Source of the DNA: Sinotaia quadrata
Lineage: Eukaryota > Mollusca > Gastropoda > Architaenioglossa > Viviparidae
NCBI GenBank assembly: GCA_028829895.1
Contig: CM054181.1
Location: 46,003,759 to 46,067,758 of the forward strand
Direction of reading: 5' to 3'
DNA: 64,000 nucleotides
How positions within the stretch are numbered: position 1 is the first letter of the stretch; every line of letters starts with the position of its first letter. The translations under genes and the position numbers were made by a program. Under the pieces are notes generated by a model. It worked only from the letters and a program-made list of their open reading frames with translations, searched no databases and had not been told where the DNA came from. Positions 10,849 to 21,985 of the stretch are shown here, piece by piece.

Positions 10849-12536
10849 TGTGACGAGTGTGACAAATTCTGTGTCATGGCCTCGTGACCCAATTGCTCGT
10901 TTTCAAAATTAAAATTTTGAAGGGACCTTTGTTGAAATTCACCCGTGATACATCAGTATCGAGAAGCTTCTAGCAAGGTCAGATTGTTGCATAACTTTAG
11001 GCCAGTGTCCAGCACCTTCGAGATCAACAACATACCACGTGAGCGGTCACGTGATGCGTTCAATGCAGTTTTATAAAATATGATCACACGCGCGAAATCC
11101 GTACTCACTCCCAGATCGGCAGACGCACAAGACAGCTGCATTAGCTCCGTCCCGCCGCATACCAGAGTCGTATGAGAGAGTCGAAAGAAAGAACCCGCTA
11201 GAGCAGTAAATCTACTTTTAAGAGGTAACAATAACACGTCTACTTCTTACACTATATCATTGCATTTGTTGATTGTATTTTGTAATTGAATTGATGTATG
11301 TATTTTGTGCAGCTTATTGCTATTTTAGCCAAAGCACTTGTTTCGATGTAAAAGGACAAATCTAAAAGTTATTGTATATAAATTATTGTAACTCCTTCTT
11401 ATCTTTAATTTATATAAATCTTAAATTCCATAGTGCCGCCAGTATGTCTGTGCACGTGGTGAATTCTTCTTTGTAATTCAAATTGTTCTTGCATATAATT
11501 TTTCGTGTAAAATTGTAAATCATTCATGCTTCATTTTGAATTAATCCTTGTGTGAATTCCAATTTTTAATGCTGTAAATATTTGGGAATTCATACGTTCG
11601 TGTAACGTTATATGTAACACACATGTGAACCACAATGTATATTTAAATATAACCATATTTGAATTGTAAACGACACGATAGTCAAAGATTCTAAATTCAG
11701 AACCTTAAACAAAGAAACATGTGCTTGGGTTTTGCGAATATAGACGCAAATAGTTACAGAGCCCAAATCCTTTGTTTCAGCCGGGTTCTTATGTTATTCC
11801 TCTCTACCTTCGTACTTCTTGAGTCGTACGCCGACTCGGGTATCTTCATGACCCATACGTGAACTAAACTACGTTGAAGTACATTGTGTTAACTACGGTT
11901 AACATCGTCGATCGTCGCAAGTACATTAGCGATGCAGTAATTGAGTGGAAGATTGACTGTTATGCTATGCAGTACTGACGATGAGCCAGTGATGTGGACA
12001 AGTTCTAACCAGTTGAACCCCACATGCACCAAGAGTGTAGTTAAGTATATCTACTGTGGTCCAGGATCAAGTGAATATTTTGGCAGAAATTCTCGTTAAA
12101 ACAAATAACTATGACGATAGAGCAAGAAATAACATTTGTATGGAATCTAGACTTCGTGCTGTGATTAATTGTTGCTGTTAATTGTTAAACTTATTAAATC
12201 TTATTTCATCTTGTTAAGAACCTCTTTTTGTAGTAATTTGTATGGTATAGACCAAAAAACGTGGATTGGATGGGGGCTGTTTGAGCTAAACGAATGACGT
12301 AATGAATGCATATGAATCTAAGAGAGTTTTTAACGATCTCCAATCTAGCTAATGTACGCAAATTATCAGTTCGTAAATCTGTGATCTAGACTACAAAGAT
12401 GCATTTTTAATTTAGTCAATGATGATTTGAGCAGCCAGTCTGTTTAGATTAAACGAGAGGGAATTAATTTAAATAGTAAATTAAAGTTCTATAATTTCCT
12501 AAGCAGGGTCTCTAAATAAATACTGGAAACGTAACA
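10849..12536. mobile_element. solo LTR, copy B (1,688 bp, TSD TATTT)
   Basis: Second copy of the LTR at 6668-8353, in the same orientation, with TGTGACG...CGTAACA ends. It is flanked by TATTT on both sides (10844-10848 and 12537-12541), a different duplication from copy A. The two are therefore independent insertions, not the 5' and 3' LTRs of one element. It contains the same paired CACGTG boxes and TATA box, and AATAAA at 12515. The 94-codon minus frame shared by both copies lies inside the LTR and is probably not a gene. Confidence 0.9.
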
Positions 12537-12541
12537 TATTT

Positions 12542-13590
12542 ACAAAGGAGATTTTTAATATCATATGCTCACAAGAGAAAACAATTAACAGACTCTAACA
12601 GTCAAGATTCAGTATTTACTGATGACTAATGTTTCGTACCACAGTTTGGTGGAGACACATTCAGTTAAAATATTCTCTAATAGGCAACTGTGTGACCCGA
12701 AATACGGCCTCATGGAAACTGAGATTTTGCATGGAGGGGTGTTGACCCCACATACACACACTTAGGGCAAACCTCCACTTACATATACAAGATGGGCTGG
12801 GTGATTCACTACCAACGAGAGCTAAAGGGTTGTGTGGAGGCGTGGTTAACTCTCCCGAAGTGTCACGGTTCACACCGTCCCCTGGAGGTTGCTAAACATT
12901 TAAACTACTTTATATAATACATTCTATACTAATTGCTTTCATAAACAAAGTGACACAGAGATATTTATTAGATAAAATATAAGGAATATTTCATTACTCG
13001 TACATTGAATCATATGTTTCACGCAAAAAAATAATGATTTTTACCATTTAAATCAATTACATTTTAATATGTTTACTCTGTCAGTGAAAGGCATATACCG
13101 TAAATCTTTCTTCAAAGCTACAAAATATTTTTGCTCTGGTAAAATATAACTTTACTACTAGTATATTACTGACTTCATCAAACTTTTAATTGACATTACC
13201 TTATTGCATACGATAAGTGACTATTTAATAAAGTTTTTATCAAAATTTATTCAACTGTTACCAACTGTCAGGAATCACAACGATTCTCTCTGTCAAGGAC
13301 TAAGAATTTTTTTTTTTTTTAATCGTCTGTCATCTTCAGCACACAAAGGATAATTAAACCTGCGACAAATTACTTAGCCAACACTTTCTAAAGTCTTAAC
13401 ATAGATTTGGCATTCTTGGTAGGTCGTTTACCAGAAAAATGACGTCACTATTTCATGCATGTTTATGTGCAAATCAGTATCTACTCTAGTAACATTTCAC
13501 CACTTGCTGGTTGATTTTGCATTTCCTCTATCAGTATTCAGTCTAGTAAAAGAAGGACTTGCTGGTTGATTTTGCATTTCCTTTAGAAAT
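12542..13590. other. unassigned stretch
   Basis: A more GC-balanced patch at about 12,660-12,890 stands out from its AT-rich surroundings but gives no recognisable protein. A 25-bp phrase with ACTTGCTGGTTGATTTTGCA occurs twice (about 13501 and 13557). Confidence 0.5.
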
Positions 13591-13766
13591 GAAAATTAAG
13601 AGATCTTTAATCAATACAGTTTGGTTCTACTTCATAATTAATTAATAATTAATGAAGTGAAAATTAAGAGATCTTTAATCAATACAGTTTGGTTTTACTT
13701 CATAATTAATTAATAATTAATGAAATGAAAAGTAAGAGATCTTTAATCAATACAGTTTGGTTCTAT
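13591..13766. repeat. 68-bp minisatellite, ~2.6 copies
   Basis: Units begin GAAAATTAAGAGATCTTTAA at 13591 and 13659, with a partial third at 13727. Each full unit contains an AATTAATTAATAATTAAT near-palindrome. Confidence 0.93.
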
Positions 13767-14394
13767 GACGGGAGTAGCAGGGGTCCAGTGGTCCTAAGAC
13801 CATACACTCGCTCGCGCAACTATTTTAACTCATATTAACTTACTAGTATTCTACATGCCAAAGCAAAGTTAATTAACGTTCTAAATATACATTCATCTAA
13901 GTTCAAACACAGTGTGCCCATGAAAGCTGTACTCTACCGCAGGGCACACATGCACTAACACCAGCTTACAGTAACACTCCCCACTAGAGCTAATCGAATT
14001 CACATACCGTCAAGTTGCTTAATAAATTTAGATAACACAAAAGTATCAACACTCAAGATATTCGTTAATATATATTTCGTAATCAAATATACAATATATC
14101 TTTTTCGAAATATGCAAATGCAAACTTAGGAAAATATTGAATATTAATATGAAGATGTAATGACACTACCTAGCAAATATCAACACGATGGTTCACAAGA
14201 CCTTCAACAAAGGGTAGGCTGATCATGAACACAATATGGAGGGCGCCTGGCTCTCGCCACCTCAAATATCTGGAATGCTTACGTGAAGCATTCGTTCATG
14301 ACCTCCGTCAGGACCTTAGAAATTAAGCAATCAGAGACCTAAAAGTTCTCTTTCTACAGTTATCAACTATCAACAAAAAGTGAAAAAGAGAGCT
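13767..14394. other. unassigned stretch
   Basis: No gene or repeat recognised. Short CpG-containing patches occur at about 13,775-13,815 and 14,240-14,320. Confidence 0.5.
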
Positions 14395-14745
14395 ACGGTA
14401 ACTGTCTTCCATAACACGGTCTGAACGCAATGGGCATTTCTTAACTGGTCTTGGACGGTAACTGTCTTCCATAACACGGTCTGAACGCAATGGGCATTTC
14501 TTAACTGGTCTTGGACGGTAACTGTCTTCCATAACACGGTCTGAACGCAATGGGCATTTCTTAACTGGTCTTGGACGGTAACTGTCTTCCATAACACGGT
14601 CTGAACGCAATGGGCATTTCTTAACTGGTCTTGGACGGTAACTGTCTTCCATAACACGGTCTGAACGCAATGGGCATTTCTTAACTGGTCTTGGACGGTA
14701 CCACAAATGGACATTTCTTAACTGGTCTTGGACGGTACCACAAAT
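14395..14745. repeat. 60-bp minisatellite, 5 identical copies plus partial
   Basis: Five consecutive 60-bp units beginning ACGGTAACTGTCTTCCATAA appear identical base for base. They are followed by shortened 34-40 bp derivatives that keep TTCTTAACTGGTCTTGG. Because 60 is a multiple of three and the unit lacks stops in two minus-strand frames, both (14323-14706 and 14370-14714) stay open as 20-residue peptide repeats. I regard this as fortuitous. The identity implies very recent amplification or an assembly effect. Confidence 0.96.
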
Positions 14746-15416
14746 GCTGCGTCACCCAGACAGTGCACACGAAACAAAGGTTGAGTACCTCCATGCACTT
14801 CAACCTACGGCAGACATTGGATGTTTTTTTAATAATTACGGTAATTACTGTGTGCGGTAATCTCCATGGAGAAAGCTCCCTGACATGCAGTCTTGATTTA
14901 GTAAGATTATTACAATATCGAAATGGCAAATAACTATATAAAAGGAGGCTTTAGCAGAGATACTTTCCTCAAGGTACTGTAAATTAGTTTTAATAAAAAC
15001 CCAAACTCAGTAATATTTGTGAAAATGAACACAACCATAAACAAACTTTGGATCTAATTTCCAGTAGCCCACGGTTACAGAGTCATACTGGAGACGTAGT
15101 GTGCGTTGTGTTTCGATTTTTATTTGAATTATTTAAAGGACTTTGCGTATCTCATTTCATATCACCAGAACAACGTGACTGCGATGAATTCAGAGAGCAA
15201 AAACTTGGAGTATCAAAGAGCTCCTGCGGTGGCCACTGTGCCACTTGATATTACTGGGCAATTCTAATCGTTGCCTAGATAAGCAAGGATCAATGATACT
15301 GTCAGCGATCTGTGGAGCGCCACTCTTTGACACTTGCTGCAAGTTCGTGCTGATAAATGATTGTTGCTAGGGTCCGCTACAACGACTTCTTTCATGTGCT
15401 AATGAATTGTGGGCAA

Positions 15417-15418
<2 letters not shown>
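14746..15418. other. unassigned stretch with a TATA-like element
   Basis: Apart from the TATA-like site at 14935 I see only non-repetitive sequence. Short frames (15048-15248 plus) match nothing known to me. Confidence 0.45.
14935..14945 (+). promoter_or_regulatory. TATA-box-like element
   Basis: CTATATAAAAGGAGGC closely fits the animal TATA consensus in context, but no supported gene follows within several hundred bases. It may be chance in AT-rich DNA. Confidence 0.2.
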
Positions 15419-15467
<49 letters not shown>

Positions 15468-15550
15468 GTTGTGTTTGTGTATGTGTTGTGTATGTGTGTT
15501 TTGTTGTGTTTGTGTATGTGTTGTGTGTGTGTGTGTGTGTGTGCGCGCGC
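15419..15550. repeat. compound (GT)n with TTGTTGTGTTTGTGTATG variants
   Basis: Pure (GT)n to about 15464, then a two-copy interrupted block, then (GT)n ending in GCGCGCGC. The alternating purine-pyrimidine run could adopt Z-DNA. Confidence 0.97.
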
Positions 15551-16158
15551 ATGTGTGCTCACGTATCTGTATTTGAATCTGTGTGTACATGAATCCGATT
15601 TATATTTATTTAAGTTTATTCTCCCTCTGTCTCTGTCTCTCTGTTAGAGATTTAAATATGTCTAAAGATCATTTTCCAACAATATCTTCACATTCGTCAG
15701 TTACAATCATAATCTTTCTCGTTGTTATCTCAGATAAATTGTTGAGCTGCTCTTAACAATCAAAATCGAAGGTGACGGCAACGGTGATGAAAGCTGTGAC
15801 GATTTTAATATCAGTGATAACTGTAATTCTGACGTTCCTGAAGTGTTTCTTGCTTTAGTGCTGAATACAGTTAAATCATCTGAAACGCATTGAGTTTGAA
15901 ACCACACACCACACAGATGTGCAAACATACTTGTAAGCACGTACAGATATAAGAACACACACTAACTCAAACGCATATTTATTTCTTTTTAATAAGCGAT
16001 GCATCAAAAACATGCTCCATTAGTCAACGATTTGTGTCATATGACATTCAAAGTAGGATGAAACAATCATTTAATAAAAGGAATCTAAGTAATAACAATG
16101 ATGTGTCATATGCCTGCACTAATTGCAAAGTAGCTTAATGACAGACTCACACTGGCCC
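15551..16158. other. unassigned stretch
   Basis: A short CTCTGT run at about 15,622-15,645; nothing else supported. Confidence 0.5.
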
Positions 16159-16420
16159 ATGTTTCTGGAGACATTCTGGTCACCAGTACAGCGCTCTGAA
16201 AGAAAAAGCATTCGTTGAAGGAAACAGTAGTTTCAGTATTCACTTTCTTGGAGACATTATGTGACCAGTACCGCTCTTTGAATATTCGTGTTCTTAAGCT
16301 GTATGCAATCATAAAGTATATTACTTTTTAGTTTTAGTTCTTAAGCAGTATGCAATCATAAAATATATTACTTTTTAGTTTTAGTTCTTAAGCTGTATGC
16401 ACTCATAGAGTATATTAGTA
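16159..16420. repeat. 86-bp duplication followed by 47-bp minisatellite
   Basis: A block around GGAGACATT...CCAGTAC..GCTCT occurs at about 16168 and 16253. It runs directly into three 47-bp units starting TTCTTAAGC at 16291, 16338 and 16385. Confidence 0.88.
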
Positions 16421-16732
16421 AAAACAAACGACTACATATGTACATAAAGTTTTTTTTTGAGACAATCAATAATATGTACAACAACGAAATACAAGTCTGT
16501 CGACCCACGCTTACACCGTGAAAGTATAAATGTCGCGTCACTTCAGTCTATTGAGACTAAAATAGCACGAGTATAAAACAACCCTTGTGAAAGTCAATGC
16601 ACATAGTTATTGTGGGGGCATAACTCTCGTCAATTTGTCATTGTATGAAGTACGCAGGAAGTAGGTAAACAGCTCTCCCACTTAGAAATAAACATCGTGT
16701 GTTCATTCATTTTTTTTTTTTTTACGAAGAGA

Positions 16733-16760
16733 CCCCCCCCCCTTATTCCTCTTCTCACTG

Positions 16761-16822
<62 letters not shown>
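16733..16822. repeat. poly(C) tract and (CA)n microsatellite
   Basis: About ten C residues at 16733-16742, then a pure CA run at 16762-16822. A poly(T) tract lies just upstream (about 16710-16723). Confidence 0.97.
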
Positions 16823-16824
<2 letters not shown>

Positions 16825-16954
16825 TCACGCACAAATGCTATACTACCTTCACACTCAATAGCACAAACACATTTAGCCAAGCTCAATTACTGGCATTAGG
16901 CCTACATTTAAGCACACACACATACACACACACAAACACACCCTAATGTAGTAT

Positions 16955-17290
16955 GTTACCCGTACAAGACGTGTCGTGCCCGGTCGCCATGGCAGCACAC
17001 GAAGGCTGCCAGAAAGCCTTTTGTGGAAACATTAACCTTTGCGGTTGAGCCGAGTAGACGTGTAGGCAAAGAAATCAGCATTGACTGAGATTATCCTATC
17101 CGGAATCCATTTAAGTTCATTCGGAAATCTAATACTACTGTTTGGTTTTAAATGGCTGCCGCCGGAAAAGCTACGGCGGTTCAAGGGAGGGCCCCGGCGA
17201 ATTTTAACTTCGTGGCCATGGATCAAATCTGGTAAGTTGAATCACGTTCGTCTGCTTTTGATGTTCAGCGGCCATGTTTGCAGATAACTC
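16955..17290 (+). promoter_or_regulatory. CpG-richer patch, possible promoter/5' end of a gene
   Basis: CG dinucleotides (for example GTGTCGTGCCCGGTCGCC, GCCGAGTAGACG, CTGCCGCCGGAAAAGCTACG) are much denser here than in the surrounding AT-rich DNA. The patch encloses the start codon of the exon candidate at 17152. Promoter function is inference. Confidence 0.35.
17152..17231 (+). CDS. candidate first coding exon, 26 complete codons, phase-2 donor
   Basis: ATG at 17152 starts an open stretch whose product begins MAAAGKATAVQGRAPA and ends FNFVAMDQI plus a split codon TG. It is followed at once by GTAAGT, a perfect 5' splice donor, at 17232. The reading frame closes at the TAA inside the donor, as expected if the frame continues only after splicing. 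Codons are GC-rich at third positions compared with the surroundings, and the start lies in a CpG-richer patch. The Kozak context has G at +4 but no purine at -3. I do not recognise the peptide and see no matching next exon. It could still be chance. Confidence 0.4.
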
Positions 17291-18414
17291 TTCTCAGCAA
17301 CAGTCTTATGGCTTCAGTTCACTGAACACAATAATAATGCGAGGGGTCACAATCGCGAAACTGCGTGGACCCATGAATGAATGCGGTGTGAAATAGACCC
17401 AGTTTCTCCTCTTTCCTTTTTTTTGTATTTTTAAGCATCTGATATGTAACCACATTTTAAGGTGATAGTTACCCGAATGTTTTGCCTTTTGAAGTCTCCG
17501 ATAATAGGCAGATAATTAGCAGTCAAAGGTAGATTTAATTTCTGAATTGCCAACTGTCAATTAATGACGCTACGCTGGAATGCTTTCTCAAACTCAGTAA
17601 TCAGATCAAAGACGAGACTGTCAGTATAATCCCAAACACTAACTAATTCCTAACTTGTATCTACGGCTAAACCTCTACCTATGACTGACTAAGCGGGTGG
17701 GGTATGGGAGAGGGAAGAGAGAGAGAGGAACAGAGAAAAAATCCCCGATATCTTGCGATCTTGTCAGTTTGGTCCCAGGTGCATTAGCGTCTCATACTGC
17801 ACAGCTTGAAAGTCAGAGCCGTCAATTAACTGGCAGTATGTTGCGTGCGACTGGTGCAAGCATAATGCCGGCCTTCGAGCCGCATATGCCATTAGAACGG
17901 CAGGAAGTATTCTTAATTGCCAGAAATCTGCATTTAATGTTGATAAGCTGTCTTGCTACTGACAGATTTATGTCAGAAAAAACGTACCTATAATTCTGTC
18001 CGATGAAGTTGGGCTGCCGCGATATCAGATCACATATGAATAAACTCGAACAATGGCTAGCTTTATTTATTTGTAGGTAATTTTTGTTATGAGTATACGT
18101 GAAGTGGACCTAGAAGTAGATTGGACCTAGTTTACATGTGTTTATATTTTTATATGTTCGTGACAATCAAAGACGTATAAAATGAAATTGGCCTTCTAGG
18201 TACATTTTTTCATCTTCTGCTACTGGATGGAGAGAGGGAGAGACAGATGGACAGTCAGGCAGACACAGAGGCAAAGGTGTATTTCAGACAGATAATCATT
18301 TAGACAGAGGATGGATAGTTAGAGAAATACTGAGAGACAAATAAAAAGATCTGTGGATAGGTGGATGGGTGGATACATCTAGATCTTTACATTCTTTTGT
18401 GGAACGTTGAATGT
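17291..18414. other. unassigned, possibly intronic
   Basis: Includes an AGAGAGAGGAACAGAG purine patch at about 17,705-17,740 and a GA/CAGA-rich patch at 18,230-18,370. A 98-codon plus frame (17697-17993) resembles no family I know. Confidence 0.45.
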
Positions 18415-19410
18415 ATCACACTACACTACACTACTCTACATAACATTGATATTAGAAATTACACTAAAGATTGACACACAAAGATATTACTACACTATAC
18501 TTCACTACACATTGATATTGGCACACTACATTGCACTGCACTACACTACACTACACACTGACATACATTAACATTGGCACGCTACACTACACATTGATAT
18601 TAGCACACTATATACTGACACACATTGATATTTGCACACTACACTGCACTACACTACAAATGTATATTGCCCAACACTAAACTACACATTTTGACACACA
18701 ATGATATTGGCACACCACACTACACTGTACTACACATTGATATTCGCACGCTGCACTACACTCTGACACACATTGATATAGGCACACTATACTACACATT
18801 GATATTAGCACACTAAAATGCACATTGATATTGGTACACTACATATTTATATTAGCACACTACATTACACACTGATACACATGGATATTGGCACACTAGA
18901 CTACATATTAATATTAGCACACTACACTACACATTGACACAATGATATTACAAAACTATACTATACACAGATATTAGCACACTACATTAAACACTGACAT
19001 ACATTGATATAGACACACTTCGCTGCACTACACATTAACACACATTGATATTAGCACACTACATTACACACTGACACACAATGATATTAACACACTAAAC
19101 TACATACTAACACACATCGATATTGGCACACTGCACTACATATTGATATTAATGCACTACACTACACACTGACACACAGTGATATTGGCACAGTACACTA
19201 CACAATGACACACTTTGTTATTGGCACACTACACTGTACTGCACTAACATATATATTAGCACACTTCACTACACACTGATATTGACACACTACACATTGA
19301 TAATTGCACACTACACTGACACTGAACGTGACACACTACATTTTTGACAAATGCACACTACACACTGACACACATTGATATTGGTACACTACACTACACA
19401 TATCAAAGGT
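18415..19410. repeat. degenerate ACTACACTACACATTGATATT array, ~1 kb
   Basis: Dozens of loosely repeated blocks of the form CACACTACACTACACATTGA TATTGGCA, at irregular 30-60 bp spacing. The plus strand is strikingly G-poor and A/C/T-rich. It is a decayed or constantly reshuffled minisatellite, not coding. Confidence 0.9.
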
Positions 19411-20044
19411 ATGTATACTCTAAGTACATGTTCACCAATAAACGACAAATTACGGAAAACTCTAAGTACAAGTGTACCAATAGCACATCTTGTTTACTGT
19501 TTATTTGTAGCCGTCTGACTTCGTTTGAAAATGACTTAATGCAGGTTATTTATAACGCACTTGGCCCCGGATTGTTATTTACGGCCTAGATGTCGCCTCA
19601 AGAATGCCACGTGACTATTAGTCCCGCTATTAATAATACGTCAGTCTAGATATCGACCTGGAGCCGTTAATAATGGACAGAGACCAGACACGCGCCGTTC
19701 AGCTTGAGTTATTGATTAGCTCAATTAAATTGACATACGCATCATTGCTCCAGACAAAATTAAATGTCGACATTTGTATGTTTCTTTAAGGGGAAATTTT
19801 CTTTGTTTATTCAAAAAGAGCAAAATCGACCCAGAGCAGAAACAAATTTCAGACTTGTCGACAATTTCATCATGAATTAGTATAATTATCATGGAACTGA
19901 TTTCTTATCCAACTTTATTATTAACGTAGGCTTAAGCTCAACATTTCGTCAACTTCATTTGACAAAACGTGATTGTTAATGACTCATTCGTGAAGGGGGT
20001 AATGAAAAGAAATATATGCCTGTGTCTGTGTGTTCGCGCGCTCA
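19411..20044. other. unassigned stretch
   Basis: Slightly more GC-balanced around 19,560-19,720, with no recognised product. Confidence 0.5.
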
Positions 20045-20275
20045 TGCATGTGTGTGTTTGATGGTCTTGCTCTGAAATAATAGTGTCTTTCATCACAGTA
20101 AGCCAAATGTATCGTTATTTGCGTGTGTGTTTGATGGTCTTGCTCTAAAATAATAGTGTCTTTCGTCACAGTAAGCCAAATGTATCGTTACTTGCGTGTG
20201 TGTTTGATGGTCTTGCTCTGAAATAATAGTGTCTTTCGTCATAGTAAGTCAAATGTATCGTTATTTGTGGCTTTA
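20045..20275. repeat. 73-bp minisatellite, 3 copies
   Basis: Units contain GATGGTCTTGCTCTGAAATA starting at 20060, 20133 and 20206, with two to three differences between copies. Confidence 0.94.
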
Positions 20276-20680
20276 CTAAACTATATCAGTATGCAAGAAA
20301 ATGTTAACTAATATTTCTTATTGCTGCATATGTAAAGAAATGCTTTGACAATGATTGTCATAATTTTTTTTTACTGTGTATTTAAGCGCAAGAGAACAGA
20401 CCAGTAAACTAACAAATGATAGAAATGATTTGGTTCTGTTTAGTTATTTAATTACAAATCAACAACAATTACTGATATTTTATTTGAATATTTTTTATAA
20501 ATACATTCCAACTAAAAAAAAACAAGCAAGTCAATAAACAAATAGACGAACAAGTAATTATGCTTTATTTTACAACGGAATAACGAATTAAAAAAAACTA
20601 ATCATAATGATTAATTGATAATCAAGTTTCGAATAAGTGATTTGTATGAACAATATTTATAATAAATAATCTGTGATAAT
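20276..20680. other. AT-rich spacer
   Basis: Poly(A)/(T) runs only; nothing supported. Confidence 0.5.
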
Positions 20681-21165
20681 GAATGGTGATCTTTGTTCGA
20701 TGAATGCTACTGATAGCCTGTCAGTGTTATGAAGAATGGTGATCTCTGTTCGATGAATGCTACTGATGGCGTGCCACATATGTGATGAATGTTGTTCTGT
20801 CCCAATGGCGAATAGGTTGACTGTCTTATGATTGTTATTGATGACAAAGTACAATGCTTACAACTGCCTGATGAATACTTCTGAAGCTCTACCGGTGTGA
20901 TGATGGTGTTGTAATCATTGGCCTGCAGGCATTGTGTCACTGTTGTTTCCAGTTACCACAACTGATGTGCTGCTAGTATTGTAATATGTGTAGCAGTCTG
21001 TCCAGTTACCACAACTGATGTGCTGCTAGTATTGTAATATGTGTAGCAGTCTGTCCAGTTACCACAACTGATGTGCTGCTAGTATTGTAATATGTGTTAT
21101 GTCTGTCCAGTTACCACAGTTGATGTGATGCTATTCTCTTATAAAATATAGCAGTCCGTTCGATC
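20681..21165. repeat. ~53-bp minisatellite, mixed-age copies
   Basis: Two units beginning GAATGGTGATCT lie 53 bp apart at 20681 and 20734. After a diverged stretch, four units beginning CCAGTTACCACAACTGATGT start at 20949, 21002, 21055 and 21107. The shared 53-bp spacing suggests one old array with a younger re-amplified block. Confidence 0.8.
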
Positions 21166-21404
21166 AAGGTTTCCAAATGTCCCACCCGTTTTGAGATAAA
21201 AGGCACTGACTACCATGACAGTTAGCGTTGGTCTGCCAGATTGGCAAATGGTTATCTCTTGGATGACGGCTACCGGTGACTCTACTGAAATAAATGTCCT
21301 ACTGCCAGTGTCATTTATGACTCTTCTGTTAGTTCTGCAATGTGTGTCATTATCTGTAGAGTGTTATTTATCATTACCGCATCATTTCACTTATAATGTC
21401 GCTG
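21166..21404. other. unassigned stretch
   Basis: Non-repetitive; an 82-codon plus frame starting at 21215 runs into the next array and matches nothing recognised. Confidence 0.45.
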
Positions 21405-21985
21405 CCACTCTTACATTGATTAGAAGCTCTAGCTGTAAAGAAAGTACCTATCACATTGATTAGAAGTTCTAGCTGTAAAGAAAGTACCTATCACATTGAT
21501 TAGAAGTTCTAGCTGTAAAGAAAGTACCTATCACATTGATTAGAAGTTCTAGCTGTAAAGAAAGTACCTATCACATTGATTAGAAGTTCTAGTTGTAAAG
21601 AAAGTACCTATCACATTGATTAGAAGCTCTAGCTGTAAAGAAAGTACCTATCACATTGATTAGAAGTTCTAGCTGTAAAGAAAGTACCTATCACATTGAT
21701 TAGAAGTTCTAACTGTAAGGCCAGTGTCTCAATGACACTGATATATAGCTTTAACTGTAAGGCCAGTATCTCAGTGACACTGATATATAGCTCTAACTGT
21801 AAGGCCAGTACCTCACTGATGCTGATATATAGCTCTAACAGTAAGGCCAGTACCTCATTGACAATGATATATAGCTCTAACTGTAAGCTAGTATCTCATT
21901 GACACTGATATATAGCTCTAACTGTAAGGTCAGTACCTCACTGACACTGATCAGAAGCTCTAGCTATAAGGCCAGTACCTTATTC
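21405..21985. repeat. 40-42 bp minisatellite, ~14 copies, two subfamilies
   Basis: From 21421 the unit TAGAAGCTCTAGCTGTAAAG... repeats every 40 bp almost without change. From about 21742 the array switches to a related TATATAGCTCTAACTGTAAG... unit with a 42-bp period (21742, 21784, 21826), more diverged. The last unit reverts to the AGAAGCTCTAGCT form. Confidence 0.95.

Noticed and set aside
6668..12536. Reading the two LTRs as ends of one complete retrotransposon
   Set aside because: Each LTR has its own 5-bp TSD, the outer flanks differ (CAGAA against TATTT), and the interior has minisatellites but no gag or pol.
14323..14714. Two overlapping ORFs with 20-residue repeats (RPRPVKKCPLRSDRVMEDSY)
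   Set aside because: Created by the 60-bp tandem array; two frames open with unrelated peptides and no gene context.
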